DNA from: Hofstenia miamia
Lineage: Eukaryota > Xenacoelomorpha > Acoela > Hofsteniidae
NCBI GenBank assembly: GCA_900660155.1
Contig: CABFPE010000846.1
Span: 199,357-263,356 of the forward strand
Length of the DNA stretch: 64,000 nucleotides
Direction: 5' to 3'
Shown: one piece after another, positions 34,041 to 48,129 of the stretch
Layout: the number at the start of each line of letters is the position of its first letter
How positions within the stretch are numbered: position 1 is the stretch's first letter
The notes under the pieces: generated by a model
What the model saw: only the letters and a program-made list of their open reading frames with translations
Database searches by the model: none
What the model was told of the DNA's origin: nothing
Position numbers and translations under genes: made by a program

Positions 34041-37000
34041 CAAATTTAATTATTATTCAATTAAAGCTAAAGAAGAAAAATATGTATATATTTGTACATT
34101 TGTAAGGGTGCGCAAAACTGATTACAGTCAAAATGATTTTTTTGGTCAAAACAAATTTTGAAGATTTTATGAGATATGAAAATGTTAATTTTGTGGATAG
34201 TTAGCATGATTTTAAAGAAAAAAAGTCTGAAATATTGTATAAGCTCAAAACTTTGTTTTTGTTTAAAACTGTGAAAATCAACTATTAATCCAATGGTGTC
34301 TAAGTAGAAGTCTTTAATTTAATTAAGTTTCTATATTTTTGCAAAAATGCTTATCAAAATTTTGATTTCAAATATGAGTAAATGTTATAATGTTAATATT
34401 GAAAGAAGTATTTACCATTCAGAAAAGTATTAACAAAGCTAAACATTATATTTTGTTATATGTAAGCACATTATGCTCATGTTTTACTAGTTTTATTCTC
34501 TATCCATACCTGCGCCAACACTAACATTGGTACCCATATCTGCCCTACCACAAGTAGTGCTGAGGAAAAGCCACTCAGTCCTTGTCAAGTCCCCCTTCAC
34601 TATGGCCTTGTTTGGAAGAAGAACATCATCACCCAAATTCTGTAGTTAGCTCATAGTGCAAAGCTTCTTTAAAAATAGACTACACTCTTTATAACTACAG
34701 TCATGAACTATTGAGAAAAATATGTCATCTCTAAAATCCCAGTGAGTAATTGACATGAAATGGATCAATTTAGAACCTCTTTTTAGCATGTAATCAAATT
34801 TCATTAAAGGAAGTCTGGAAAAACCTTTTTTTCTACAGTTTATGCCTAATAAAAACTTTTTTAGGTGTCTGAGAAAATTCATGGGGCCTATAAACACCCA
34901 ATTGCCCCAAAATCTAACCAATATTTCTCTTAAAAAATGCAGCCTTCCAATGCACATTGCTCCACCATACAGGAAGATTTTGTGATGGTAGAAAAATGAA
35001 TACTAATATAGAGAAATCACTGCAAATACTTNNNNNNNAGAACATCATCACCCAAATTCTGTAGTTAGCTCATAGTGCAATGCTTCTTTAAAAATAGACT
35101 ACACTCTTTATAAATACAGTCATCAACTATTGAGAAAAATATGTCATCCCTAAAATCCCAGTGAGTAATTGACATGAAATGGATCAATTTAGTACCTCTT
35201 TTTAGCATGTAATCAAATTCCATTAAAGGAAGTCCGGGAAAACCTTTTTCTATGGTTTATGAATAACAAAAATTTTTTTAGGTGTCTCAAAAAATTCATG
35301 AGGCCTATAAGCACCCAATTTTCCCAAAATCTATCCAATATTTTTTTTAAAAAATGCAGCCCTACAATGCACATTGCTCCACCATACAGGAAGATTTTGT
35401 GACAGTAGAAAAATGAATACTAATATAGAGAAATCACTGAAAATACTTTTTGCTATGCCTTCTCAAGAAAATGTATGGGCAAATACAATTCAAATTGCCC
35501 CAAAATCTAACAAACATTTCCTTTTGAAGAAAAGCAGCACTAAAATGCACAATGCTTTGTAATTCAGAAAGATTTCATGATGGTAGAAAAATGCATGCCA
35601 ATTTAGAGCAATCACAAAAAATATTTTTGTACCATGTATTAAGATAGCATGTGAAATCAATTTTTGTCTGCAACTGCATGACAGAAATTTTTCATAGCAA
35701 GAAAATATTTCATGCATTGCTTTTTTTTCATTTTTTTAATTTTGTAGAGCAGCTATNGATTATGATTTGTTTATTGTAAACTTTAAAAATAAAAATATTG
35801 ATTCTAGTAACATATACAATCATTTTAGTAGAAAATGAATCAAACAATCAATAACAAACCAAATAAACACATTAAATTTGTATTCAAATAACCAAATTTA
35901 ATTATTATTCAATTAAAGCTAAAGAAGAAAAATATGTATATATTTGTACATTTGTAAGGGTGCGCAAAACTGATTACAGTCAAAATGATTTTTTTGGTCA
36001 AAACAAATTTTGAAGATTTTATGAGATATGAAAATGTTAATTTTGTGGATAGTTAGCATGATTTTAAAGAAAAAAAGTCTGAAATATTGTATAAGCTCAA
36101 AACTTTGTTTTTGTTTAAAACTGTGAAAATCAACTATTAATCCAATGGTGTCTAAGTAGAAGTCTTTAATTTAATTAAGTTTCTATATTTTTGCAAAAAT
36201 GCTTATCAAAATTTTGATTTCAAATATGAGTAAATGTTATAATGTTAATATTGAAAGAAGTATTTACCATTCAGAAAAGTATTAACAAAGCTAAACATTA
36301 TATTTTGTTATATGTAAGCACATTATGCTCATGTTTTACTAGTTTTATTCTCTATCCATACCTGCGCCAACACTAACATTGGTACCCATATCTGCCCTAC
36401 CACAAGTAGTGCTGAGGAAAAGCCACTCAGTCCTTGTCAAGTCCCCCTTCACTATGGCCTTGTTTGGAAGAAGAACATCATCACCCAAATTCTGTAGTTA
36501 GCTCATAGTGCAAAGCTTCTTTAAAAATAGACTACACTCTTTATAACTACAGTCATGAACTATTGAGAAAAATATGTCATCTCTAAAATCCCAGTGAGTA
36601 ATTGACATGAAATGGATCAATTTAGAACCTCTTTTTAGCATGTAATCAAATTTCATTAAAGGAAGTCTGGAAAAACCTTTTTTTCTACAGTTTATGCCTA
36701 ATAAAAACTTTTTTAGGTGTCTGAGAAAATTCATGGGGCCTATAAACACCCAATTGCCCCAAAATCTAACCAATATTTCTCTTAAAAAATGCAGCCTTCC
36801 AATGCACATTGCTCCACCATACAGGAAGATTTTGTGATGGTAGAAAAATGAATACTAATATAGAGAAATCACTGCAAATACTTTTTGCTATGCCTTCTCA
36901 AGAAAATATATGGGAAAATACAATGCAAATTGCCCCAAAATCTAACAAACATTTCCTTTTGAAGAAAAGCAGCACTAAAATGCACAATGCTTTGTAATTC

Positions 37001-37194
37001 AGAAAGATTTCATGATGGTAGAAAAATGCATGCCAATTTAGAGCAATCACAAAAAATATTTTTGTACCATGTATTAAGATAGCATGTGAAATCAATTTTT
37101 GTCTGCAACTGCATGACAGAAATTTTTCATAGCAAGAAAATATTTCATGCATTGCTTTTTTTTCATTTTTTTAATTTTGTAGAGCAGCTATTAT
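33906..37194. repeat. Series of three overlapping near-identical blocks at contig joins
   Basis: 33,906-35,031 recurs with no difference that I could find as 35,758-36,883 (offset 1,852). Between them, 35,039-35,756 is a slightly diverged version of 36,475-37,194. The breaks are exactly at the 7-N gap (35,032-35,038) and the single N at 35,757. The pattern is best explained by haplotype contigs placed one after another. The 103-codon minus frames at 34,646-34,957 and 36,498-36,809 are copies of one non-descript frame and are not called as genes. Confidence 0.85.
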
Positions 37195-37649
37195 ATTTTG
37201 ATTGTCAACAGAGGTTAATCAATCTTCTGTTTATGTTGTCATTCCAACATTGTTCCAATTTCAAATAAATCCATGCTAGTCAGTCATCATTCAAGTATTT
37301 ATACATAAGTGACTGTAGAATTGTACCAGGCATAATATGGTCATATTAAGTGAGGCTAAAACTTAACTATTAATTGTTAATCCATTCACTTATTGATTAT
37401 ATGTCCCATTTATTTACTAGATACAACTATATTGGGGTTTTAACTTAATGAACTCATCCTTAGATTGATTTAAGTCCACAGTGCTAACACCTGAAGCTGA
37501 ACTGTACAACAAAAAAGGAAAAGAATTGGTAACAATCACCACATGCAGAGTACACTGTAAAGACTCACCAAACTCTCAAGTGCAATTGACTATCTCAGTG
37601 TGCAATATGTGTTAATTAATTTAATGCATTGAGTTCTTTTATTATTCGA
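37195..37649. other. Unassigned AT-rich stretch
   Basis: Nothing recognisable. It lies between the duplicated block and the LTR-like repeat at 37,650. Confidence 0.35.
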
Positions 37650-40600
37650 TGTATTAGCAATAAATGAAATCATTTCACAACCTGGATGAATTTGCTTGCT
37701 ATTGTCCTTACATGTAATAACCCTACATTTAAATAACTATAAAATACTCCTACAATATACATGTGAGCAATCCATGCAGCCAGCAAGAAATGATTAGTTC
37801 ATCAAGTGATTCAAGAGAGTCAAATACCTTTTTTATAATTAACTTAGACATGTAATAATTGGGGCTTGTAGGCACCTTGTATGTATAATAGGGTTTATTA
37901 TGATAACATAAGAATTTGGATCTAAAATTGTGGGTTAGCCTATGAGTAGCTTTCCAGCTATTTGATGAGTTAGTGACATTTTGTTATAAGAAATACTGAT
38001 CAATTGAAAAGCTAAATGAATAATGTAGAATCTCCAACAAGGCTAATTACAAGTAAATTAAGTCTTTTAATTTAATTATTGATCTGTTCAGTGGGAAGGG
38101 ATCTTACCAACTCAGATCATGAGAGGGATTTATTGAATTCTGCAAACTTAAATGGTTCAAATAAATAACCTCCACTATTTAGACAAAGTTTCCATGCAGT
38201 GATTTCTCTCTGTGGGCATCTATCAGATGCTGTTCTTCATATCCACAATTAATCCAGTTCAACATCTATCTTGAGGTTTGGCCAGCACTCAGCTCAAAGG
38301 ATATTTATTATGTGTGACTTAGCTTATGGTGGTGTGGATAGTAGACTTGACACAATTTGACTTATCTCTCTTGTGGTTTCATGTTGTTGTACAGATTAAC
38401 TAATCATGTAAACTATCAATTGTGTTATGCAACCTGAAATTTTACTAAATGCATTTTGTGGTCAGGGGCATAGAACATTTAATCTTCCCCATTATGAATA
38501 TCTGACAACTACTTTGCATGAACCACTTAGCTAAACATTGACATTAAATAATCAAACTGTAAAATAAGAAGTAAATTAAAAATAGTTCCTAAGGATTTAT
38601 TTCATCACACTGACAATTTAGTTTCTCTATTTCTACTATAAAATCAAGAAACAAGTACCTGTTGATTTCAAATTTCAAATTCACATAGACTCATCTGCAT
38701 GATTCACTAAAATTAACAAGGAGCAATTCTTCCTCAGAGTTTTTGCCAAATAAATTTTTTGACAAGCACTTGCTCATTCATTAATTATATTTAATTAAAA
38801 ATCTTGGTTAGTTAATTCAATCACATTAGTTGCTAAATTAATTTGTTGTATTTCTTTTTGATCTTAGTTTTCTTAGCAGCTTTTGTGTTAGATTATGCTA
38901 TAATAAAAATTCCAATTCATACACCTAACCTATGAGCACAAAATCCCTATTTGTAAACCTTACTTAGAGGCACACTTTCCAAAACAGGGCAGAGTGATTG
39001 CTGAAGCTGATATGATATTGCTGAGTTGTAGACTGCCACCCTGATTGCTACTCATGTGCCTGAACACCTAGATTTCCATTTTATTAAATAAGCAACTTGA
39101 TACAAAGCAAAGATAAATCCAAAGGGAATATAATTATCAATTGTTTCATTGTTCACGTCATTTTTATATGGGCAGTTTACAAATAACACAACATGTACCT
39201 GTTATTTTTTGGTAACTGTTTCTGTGTTTGTTATCATCTGCTAACCTTACACCACATGTATTTGAATTTAATTAGTTAGCTTAGCATTTTGGTTATTTCA
39301 CTTTTGTCAATTTATATGACCAACAGGCACTTTTGCCATACTGTACTTAGTTTTTTGCAAAAGGGATAATAAATTTTACACAAGTATAATCAAACATAAT
39401 TATTAATAGTAGCAAAATTATTTATTTCTTTTTCTATTTTTGTGCTGATTATGCCACATAGACAACTAACATGTACCTGTCGTTTGATTTTTCAAATTTA
39501 TTTACATTTCCCCATCTGCCAATCTTTATGCAACATCATTATTAATTTAGCTTTAGAAAGTTCATATTAATTTCTTTGCTAAACAATTTGCTGACAAACA
39601 TTATGTCATAACATAACTAGCCTTAAATTAAATTTACAAATAATCATAATGGATAATAAGGTTGTTTTTACAAAGGATATTTTATAATTAAAGTTTGTTA
39701 ATAATCTTGGTTTCTTTCTCTTACTTGTCCTTTGTTCCAAAAAATTATGCCACATGACTCATTTTAAGAAAAATCATTCTCAAGCTACTTCATTGACAAT
39801 AGTTTTTTGAATTGCTGCATGTTTTTCATGTGTGGTATAATCACTTGAGGTGGCACTCTTACTAGTTTAAACTATCAATTTTTTTTCTTTCTCTTATTCA
39901 AGTATTACTTTATCTTCTTCTAAAAATTCCTCCTTGTCATAATATGCCTCTCCATTCTCAATTGTATTAATTTGTCTTTTGCAGTCTCTTTTTAAGTGAC
40001 CTTTGTTGCCACAAGTGTGATATCTCAGATCATTTCTTCTAATTTTCTTAATCATCATATCTTTCAATTTCAATTTGGTCATTTCTTCTTTAACTCCACT
40101 TTTTGATTTAGAAATTTTATTATTGAATTTTGTGAATGTCAGTAAATTGTTGTTTGCTGTTTTGTTTGATACTGTTTTTTCAATTCATTGGATAATCTCC
40201 TCAGTTCAACTTTATCTTGTTTAGAATCATTCAGTATTGGCTTTTGAAGCTTTCATTGCTATAATAAGCTTTATATTCTCCAATTAATTTTTTGTATTTG
40301 GTTTTGATATTCTAATACCAAGTAATGTTCATATGCAGCCCCATTAAAATAAAGTTGAAATCTTGTTCCTGCTGCACTCTGTCATTTTTATTTCTTTCAT
40401 TGTCATTTCAAACATTTGTATTAGCAATAAATGAAATTGTTTCACCACCTGGATGCATTTGCCCTGTTATTGTCCTTACATGTAATAACCCTATGGCTTA
40501 GTTCATCAAGTGATTCAAGAGAGTCAAATACCTTTTTTATAATTTACTTTGACATGTAATAAACATTGGGGCTCATATGCACCTCATATATATAATAGAG

Positions 40601-40745
40601 TTTATCATGATAACATAAGAATTTTGATTTAAAATTGAGGGTTAGACTATGGGTAGCTTTCCAGCCATTTGATTACATTTTGTTATTAGAAATACTGATT
40701 GAGTGGAAAGCTAAATAAATAAAAATTCCTATTCATACACCTAAC
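37650..40745 (-). mobile_element. LTR retrotransposon fossil with gag zinc-knuckle remains, minus strand
   Basis: Two minus-strand copies of the window's LTR-like repeat, at about 37,650-38,030 and 40,420-40,745, lie in the same orientation. Both start with GTATTAGCAATAAATGAAAT and share TTACATGTAATAACCCTA and TCAAGTGATTCAAGAGAGTC. Between them, on the minus strand at about 39,890-40,400, are gag remains including a CCHC zinc knuckle (CGNKGHLKRDC, 39,894-40,082 frame). The layout fits a 5' LTR at the higher coordinates, gag, then mostly lost pol, and a 3' LTR. It is broken, with many breaks and no recognisable pol, so it is old. 38,030-39,890 shows nothing I can name. Confidence 0.55.
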
Positions 40746-41579
40746 CTATGAGCACAATTTTATTCTAGGCTACCAACTGCACCACTGTTGAATGGCTGAG
40801 TGTGTAGCTGTTTCAAGTATCCTAAATATTGTCATATTTAATCAAACCTGATAATACTCTTCCTTTGGTTCAAATAATTATGCCACATGACTCATTTAAA
40901 CAGTGGCCATATAAGAAGAATCATTCACAAACTACTTAATTGACACTAGTTTTTGTTGTTGCTACCATTGCAATTTGTGAATATCAATTATAGAAAAAAA
41001 TTTCTTTCAATCAGCTGTGCATGAACTTGTGCTGTACAGATCACCTAATCATTACACATAGACATAGACATATTGATAGTTTGTTTGCATCCTGATCTAT
41101 AACAACTTGCTTGACTTTATTAAAATAGGTAAGAAATGTGAATCAGATTTTTTTACAAAATTTCTCAAATTTTGCATATTTTTTATATGGAATTTAATTC
41201 TACAGAGGTGGAGGTATCTTCATATTGTGTCTGTCATTATTCTGAATTGTGATATTAGCATACTTAAAGACAGAAATAATATGAAATTAATGTTATTGTT
41301 ACAATGAATATTAATGTTTACATGAAGGATGAATACCTATACCTATGATCTACTACTACCAGTGTAAAAATTATGTAGTTTATATAGGCTCATACTGTTA
41401 TTTAGAATATTGACAAACATATTGGACTTAATGGCTAAAATAATGTATTTCAATTTCTACCATTTTGAATTTAGTGAAATTCATTCTTCAAACTTTTTGG
41501 CCACAAAGCCTATTAAAATGCATACTTCAAAACAATCTTGAAAGATTATCAGAATTATTTAAGTAAGCTATCTTTTTCA

Positions 41580-44500
41580 GATGCCATTTTGAATAATATT
41601 GCAGCAACCTTGGACCTCTGCTGAATTGAATAGAAAAATTTATGTTTGTTGTAAAATCAAAATCATCAACCCCAAACCACATAAAAGAGATTGTTTACAA
41701 CATAAATATCAAGTGATTCTTTTAAAGAATTTAGCAAAATTATTTGTTTTATCTGCTATTTAGCTCTCAGCCAACTAAAAAATAATTTTTTGATCCAAAA
41801 TTTAATCAGATTGACTATTTCAGAAAATTTAGCCTTAGAAAATACCTGGAAATTTCATAATTTTGAAAACATTGATGTTGCCCTTATCCTTATTATTTGT
41901 GATAACATTTGTCTAAACCAATATATTTAACTAAACAACTTTGAAATTTAAATATATTGCACAATGTGCAGAGGGATTTCACATGCTTAACATTTTCTAA
42001 CACTTTTTCCATGGCACAACAGAGATTTTTGTCAGATAAGGAAGCTACTCCCAATAACTTATATTTTGTTGATATGTGAATAGCAATTTTATGCATAAAA
42101 TCATGATCAGAATGATAATGTTGCTTAGAATTTTGACAGTTTTTCATAGCATAAAAGCTAGATTTATAGCTACATCAATGCCCAAGAGGAAAATGCCAGC
42201 TAATTTTTTTGAACATAAACCTAGTGATGTGTGACTACCAAATTTTAGCTGTACAATCCCATAGTAAATTACACAGAAAACAGCTACAACAAAAAGACTG
42301 GGAAATTTAATGCTAAGCAAACTGGCTAAAGCACTAAATTTTCAGTATTCCTATGCACTACTGAATCTAAAAATTTATTTTAGTGAAAATAATTAACTAA
42401 AAAAGTTAACATTTGTGCATTTAATGTTGTAAAACCATTTTTAACACATGTTAAGTGTAATAAATGCTACTAGTGATCAGAGATATTTAATCATAATGCA
42501 TATTAAAAGTATACTTAGCATAATCCAACAAAGAAACAAACTACAGAAAAGAAGCTAAGATTGAATCATATATTAATTGATTTCATTATTTTTGTATTTT
42601 GTTGAATTAACACAAAACCAAATCATGTAATTTGAATCTGTAATCAATTTTGTAAAACAATTATTTGTCACCTTAACATTTTGACAAATCACATGTGGAC
42701 AATAAAGCTCCACATCAATTTTGATACTGCTATATTAATGCAGAACTTTTCTATGTTGGCAACACAAAACAGTGACAGGTATTTGTTTAACAATAAATAT
42801 GTTTATAAAACTTTGCTATAAATATGTGAAATGCAAAAAGAAATGTTGATGGAGAATAAACTCCTTATTACTCACTTATCTTTTATTATCACTTGGATTA
42901 TTTATTAAAATGCACAGCTATGCATTTCATACTTGTAAAGATCAACAGGCTGTTGCAAGGGATTAAGATAGTTGTAGCCTGGATCAAAGCAATACATTTA
43001 AGTTATATATAGGTATAAGGGTTTTTACTTCCTGCCTAGCTGGCTATTGATTGCTTGCAGAACTACATGTAGTAACAAATTCGCAATAAGGCAAGATCGC
43101 CAACAGTAGGAGTGGTAGTTATTTATTATCTTATTTTAGATCCAAATTTCTAACTGTAGTAGACCCATAATGAGACTGAAAATGACCTTGTATATATTTT
43201 AACTGTTGTATATCTATTTTTACCATAGGTTAGGAAGCTGCATTTAACTGTAGATAGTTTTTAACTCTTTTTTATTTTGTTGCAGCTAGTATCAGTACTT
43301 ATTGATTTTATTCATATCTTATATGTAAGGTAGGAAGCTACTTTATTTATTAATTAGTTTTTATTGCCAGCAGCTAGTGTCAATGAATGGCTACATAATG
43401 TAATGTAATCCAATCATGTGTGGTCAAGTTGAGAAAAATAGATGAAAGAACTAAGACTGAACTTTGAAATAAATATTAATTGTACAACACATGATTATGA
43501 TTAGTTAATTATTTGTAAAATGATAATGTGGTATTTTTTCATATTAATTAATTTGGCAGTATATTTGACAAAAGGTGAAAGGCTGATTTTGCAAATGCTA
43601 ATTAATGCTGATGTGTGTAATAGGCAGATGAAGGATAATCAGAGAATTGAAAATTGTCAACAACTTAGATTAACAGGTACTAGCCAAATATTTGAATGTT
43701 TATTATTTGCAAGTATAAAAATCATGCAATTTATTATTTTGGTGATGATGTTAATTCATTGGATTTACTTTGCTTTTCTTTGTCAGGTTATTTCATTAAT
43801 TGTCATGGAAAGCTAAATGTTCGAGTACTAGGGTATTTGAGACAGTGGTTCATGACTTCATTTAACAGGAGCTTTGTAATGGCTTTGCACCAACATTAAT
43901 TTGTTCACCATTCAAATGGCTGTGCAGCTGGTAGCTGGTGCTTACCTGATGTGCTCTTAAGTTAAGTATAAGGATAGGGGTTTTTATTTGTATTAGCTTT
44001 CCTATCGTTCCTTGTTCATATTATTACATTATGATCTTTCAGTTAGCCCTCATAGGAAATTACAGAACTAGTTTGTATTATCTTGTATTGATTTCATTAC
44101 TTGTAATTACAAGCAGATCACCAACCACTTTCCCTTTTTTGTTATGACCACATTGGTTGTTCATATGTATCTTAGGTTAACATATAGTTATTTATATGTA
44201 AGGATATTACATGTAAGGAAGTATAACAAGCTAATGCATCCTGGTTGCAAATTCCCTTTACAGTACAAATTCATTGATAACAAGAACAATCAATGCACTA
44301 AATTAATAAGTTATCACACACTGTCACTATCGTATCCTCACACACTATTTCACTGCACTGAGTCACTGGCATTGTGGTTGGTGTCTTTCTCAATGTTCAA
44401 GTGTCCACTGGAGTTAATCATTATATTGTAATTCTTTGATTCCTCTTTGTGCTTTGCTTCAGGTCAGGTCTCTGACCCTGTACTTTGTACCATCTATCTC

Positions 44501-47500
44501 TGGTCTTGTATCTAAAATACAGTTGTTAGTTTTCTTACCAATACTAGTTGGACAGATATTATCTTAATTAATACGCAACTCAAAGTTAGATGAAAGAAGA
44601 GAGATGGAAAGTTGGAATCTGTCACCTACCATACTATTCAAGGAGGGAAAAATGTTATAGCAGCTCCTAAATTGAGTTAAGCTTATTAGTTGGAAGGTTG
44701 TCAAGATTCTACAATAATTACACTGTTTAAGTTACACTTTACTGAGAATGAGATATTAAGTCGAATTGTGTTCTTTCTAGATTATTACACTCAGTTAGGG
44801 TACACATAATAAAAAGAGTCTTTTGAAAATGAGCTGAGTTGGTTGATGGAACCTCACTCTACTACAACTTGGAAGATAGCTTCTTGGTGATCAGATACCA
44901 CTTTGGGCAGTGGGCCCATTACAAACTGGAGTCTCTCTCATACAGTTACCTAAACAATGGCTGTTACCTGTTACTCTTCTATTGCATGGATGCTAAATAT
45001 AGTTTGGTATTGATAAAGAGATACAGTGTACAGGAGACAACAAAAGTTAATTAGTTAGACATTACTCTGCTTAGAAGAAACTGCAGTTCACTATCTCTAA
45101 ATAGTTCTGAATTAATGCACATCTTGGCCTGCGTGATGATTCTACATACTTATTAAGGATATCTATACTAAAAATATTGAGGATTTATAGGATATTAGTA
45201 TGTTTATCTGTACAGAATACTAAGTGCAACTCATATTGATGATGTGTAAACTCTGTTAGGTATTTTTAGCTCTCACTGTCCATGGATTTTTATTATTTTG
45301 CTGTTTTCAACATTAATTCAAATTTTTTAGTCTAAAAATAGCGCTAATGCTAAAAATGGCACTAATTTATTTCTTGATTAGTGCTATATGTCAATATTTT
45401 CAATTTTAGAAATGGCGTATTGTGTTAACAATGTCAAGCTATACATCTCTCAAATTTAGTATATTTATTCTTATCAATTAGTAATGATTTCATTTTTAAT
45501 TCTTATTTATACATTATGAAATTTTCTATGTAACTCTCTTTATATGCATGCAACTATCCCCCTTTTCCTTGTGCATCCAAAATATGTAGACCTACTTTTT
45601 GAAGGCGGAACCATTCAGAGGCATATAAAGCATGTACCAATATTTTCAAAAACTAAAAATGTGATTTACTTATAACACATATATTACAATAGATAAAATC
45701 TTATAATGATCCCAAAATCTAAATGGACGCCTTCGTCTTCATGGGGGTAAATATAGGTTAATTGAGGTCTTATTTAAAATATATAATGACAAGTCAAGAA
45801 TATGCTGCGGTTTAGATAATATAAATATATTTGACCTTAGCCTATATCCAGAATTTTTTTAGTATTTTTGATGAACCCAATGCCTACTTTAATCAGGGGT
45901 TTGGAGTACAGAAACAAAATATTGTATTAAATTAAATATACTAGTTACCTTGCATTATGAATTTCTAAAATTCTTTAGATGAATATTTTTGGCTTAAAAA
46001 TGCATCTTTGCGTTCTTCAAGATATTTTTATAATTTTTTTTGCTGCTCACAAAGATGCTTCCTGTAGCTTAGTTTTAGTAAAATTTTCAATAGTGGATCA
46101 AATTCAAGCGTTGTCACAACAAATTATATAATAGATTAACTTAACTTGTACAATCAAAAATACATTTAGCCATAATAGAAATCACTAAGGGTAGTATCAA
46201 TCTCATAGAAATCATGAAAAGACAATTACTACATAAAACAAAGTCTAGGATCCAAGCAATGGGTGGACCATAGCCAGATTTGAAAACGGTTTACTACTTC
46301 AAGACCAATTTAAATGGTCGACGTCTAGCCAAGACAAAAACATAACGTTTATTTCAGGGCTAAAACAATGGGCAAATTCAGTCATTTCAAATTAATAAAA
46401 ATTAATTCCCTAAAAAATATTAAATATCAGAGATTTAAGACAACAGATTTGATTACAAGCCTTAGAGGTACTATGGGCTTTACTGTTATGCAATATATTT
46501 ACATTTTTGATGTTATTGTTAATGTAACATGAGAAAAATTTTCCCTTCCTGAAAATATTATATTTTAGTCCTCAATAGCTTTCACGCAATTCCTTCAAAT
46601 TTGGCATTTTAATAATATGGCGGTTATCTTCACATACACATTTTCAGGTGTTCAAACATTTGGTTTTTTTGACAGAATTTCAAATATACGAATATTTTCA
46701 AAATTTGGCTAAAGCTCCGCTCTCCTCGTCTATTAATAATTAAATAGGTGATACAAGCCAACTTAGGCAATCTAAAAATAAAAATTTACCTATGCTTAGC
46801 CCAATGTAATTAATAGATGCACCCATTGATGTGATACACAAAGTGTTCTAAGAAAAATTCAAAATAACCAAATTAAAGCTTTGGCTGTGGCTAGAAAAGC
46901 GTGCTTTGGAGTTTAAATTATGTGCCCATGGCCAACTGTGGATTCATATCTCCTTACTCAAGGCAACAAGTGCAATGAACTGTTGTACTTAGAAAATTGA
47001 CATTTCAAATAAAAGTGTGGTGTAGAGTAATATACACATTTGTGCTATAAAAAATGCAGTTGAACTTTCAAAATTTAGTTAAACTACAGCGAGGCGTAAA
47101 CCTAATTTGTTGAGTCATTCTTTACCATGTTCTGGGTTTTACACAATATTGAATTTTTGAAAAAGTCATACACTACTCTATACTGAAAGCTTAAAGTAAC
47201 AAAAAAACACTCAGAATTTACAGCACTATATAGTTTTGAAAAACACTTCTTCAACTTCTAAAAGCTTTCCAAAAACCTTACAATTATGAAGAATACATGT
47301 ATTAGCAATACTGGAGTAAATTTTATAAATTTTAAAAGTTGGAACAATCAAAAATTTATGCAGTATTGGATTTTTACGCACAAATTTGTACATATAAATA
47401 CATAATTGTTTGTTGGTCACGAGACCAACATTTTTATGCAATAATGGAATTATTAGCAGTATAGGTCGTACACAATACAGGAGTTGGAATGGATTTGCTT

Positions 47501-47510
47501 TTTTGCAAAT
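41580..47510. repeat. Segmental duplication, copy 1 (diverged)
   Basis: Two parts, 41,580-42,500 and 45,150-47,510, match in order 48,600-50,690 and then 50,690-52,008 plus 54,360-56,190. Anchors: ATTGAATAGAAAAATT with CATCAACCCCAAA (41,620 / 48,640 / 49,815); TATTGAGGATT (45,175 / 50,697); GATGCTTCCTGTAG (46,063 / 51,989); and GGCTAGAAAAGCGTGCTTTG (46,889 / 55,517). Divergence is substantial and there are many indels. Part of the interruption, 43,417-44,713, is an LTR insertion. Confidence 0.65.
43417..44713 (+). repeat. LTR of the window's LTR family (about 1.3 kb)
   Basis: Starts TGTGTGGTCAAGTTGAG and ends GATTCTACA, collinear over the full length with 52,738-54,039 and clearly less diverged from it than from 16,416-17,615. 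The sequence after the end does not contain a primer binding site, so this is a solo or 3' LTR. About 400 bp upstream (42,980-43,410) there are further blocks shared with 19,370-19,610, probably another member. Confidence 0.7.
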
Positions 47511-48129
47511 ATAATAAAAATTAATCAGGAACTTGCATATAATTCAGATTTTAACAAATTTACATTTTGAGTAGCCACATCAAATAATATAATTCATTGT
47601 GATATTTCACACTAGCATCATACGTTTCAGCTGTTTGTAGAACCTATAAAAGCTATTGGTTTGCAAAATTTCACATATTTCCTTCAAAAGACATATTATT
47701 GAAATTAATTTTTTCTAAGCTCTAGTATCTGGTGAAAAAGATTTTCTTTTCCTTATATAGAAAATGAATAAGAGTTCAAATTGTATGTGAACCAATTATA
47801 TTGAAAACAGTAAATAATACCAATACAGGAGAAAATGAAAAAACATATTGATGTACACTGGATGTGTAATCTACAGGTTTTCAAAATTGAATGAAACAAA
47901 GAATTAAACTGTCCAAAAGAAGTTATCAAGTATGTATTAAATATTTTGAAATACAAAAATTTAATTATCCTAAATTAAACCATGCGAGTCTCAAGTTTTG
48001 TTTAGCTTACCAACGTCTATATATGGTTAATTTTAAGAAGAACATTTCAATGTGTGATATACTAGATGAATTTAAACAGGAAATTAATTTGATTGACCTA
48101 GCAAAAAGATGTTAACAAGCCTATTTTAA
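47511..48129. other. Unassigned stretch between the two segmental copies
   Basis: A 74-codon plus frame (47,891-48,115) reads basic and helical (KKNISMCDILDEFKQEINLIDLAKRC) but has no motif I know and no splice signals that would make it an exon. It is not called as a gene. Confidence 0.3.

Noticed and set aside
34646-36809. Two identical 103-codon minus frames as a conserved gene pair
   Set aside because: Identity is explained by the duplicated contig block; the peptide has no motif and the diverged middle copy does not preserve the frame as a gene would.
39894-40082. CCHC zinc-knuckle frame as a host nucleic-acid-binding gene
   Set aside because: It lies between same-orientation LTR-like repeats with other gag-like remains, so a retroelement gag fossil is the simpler reading.
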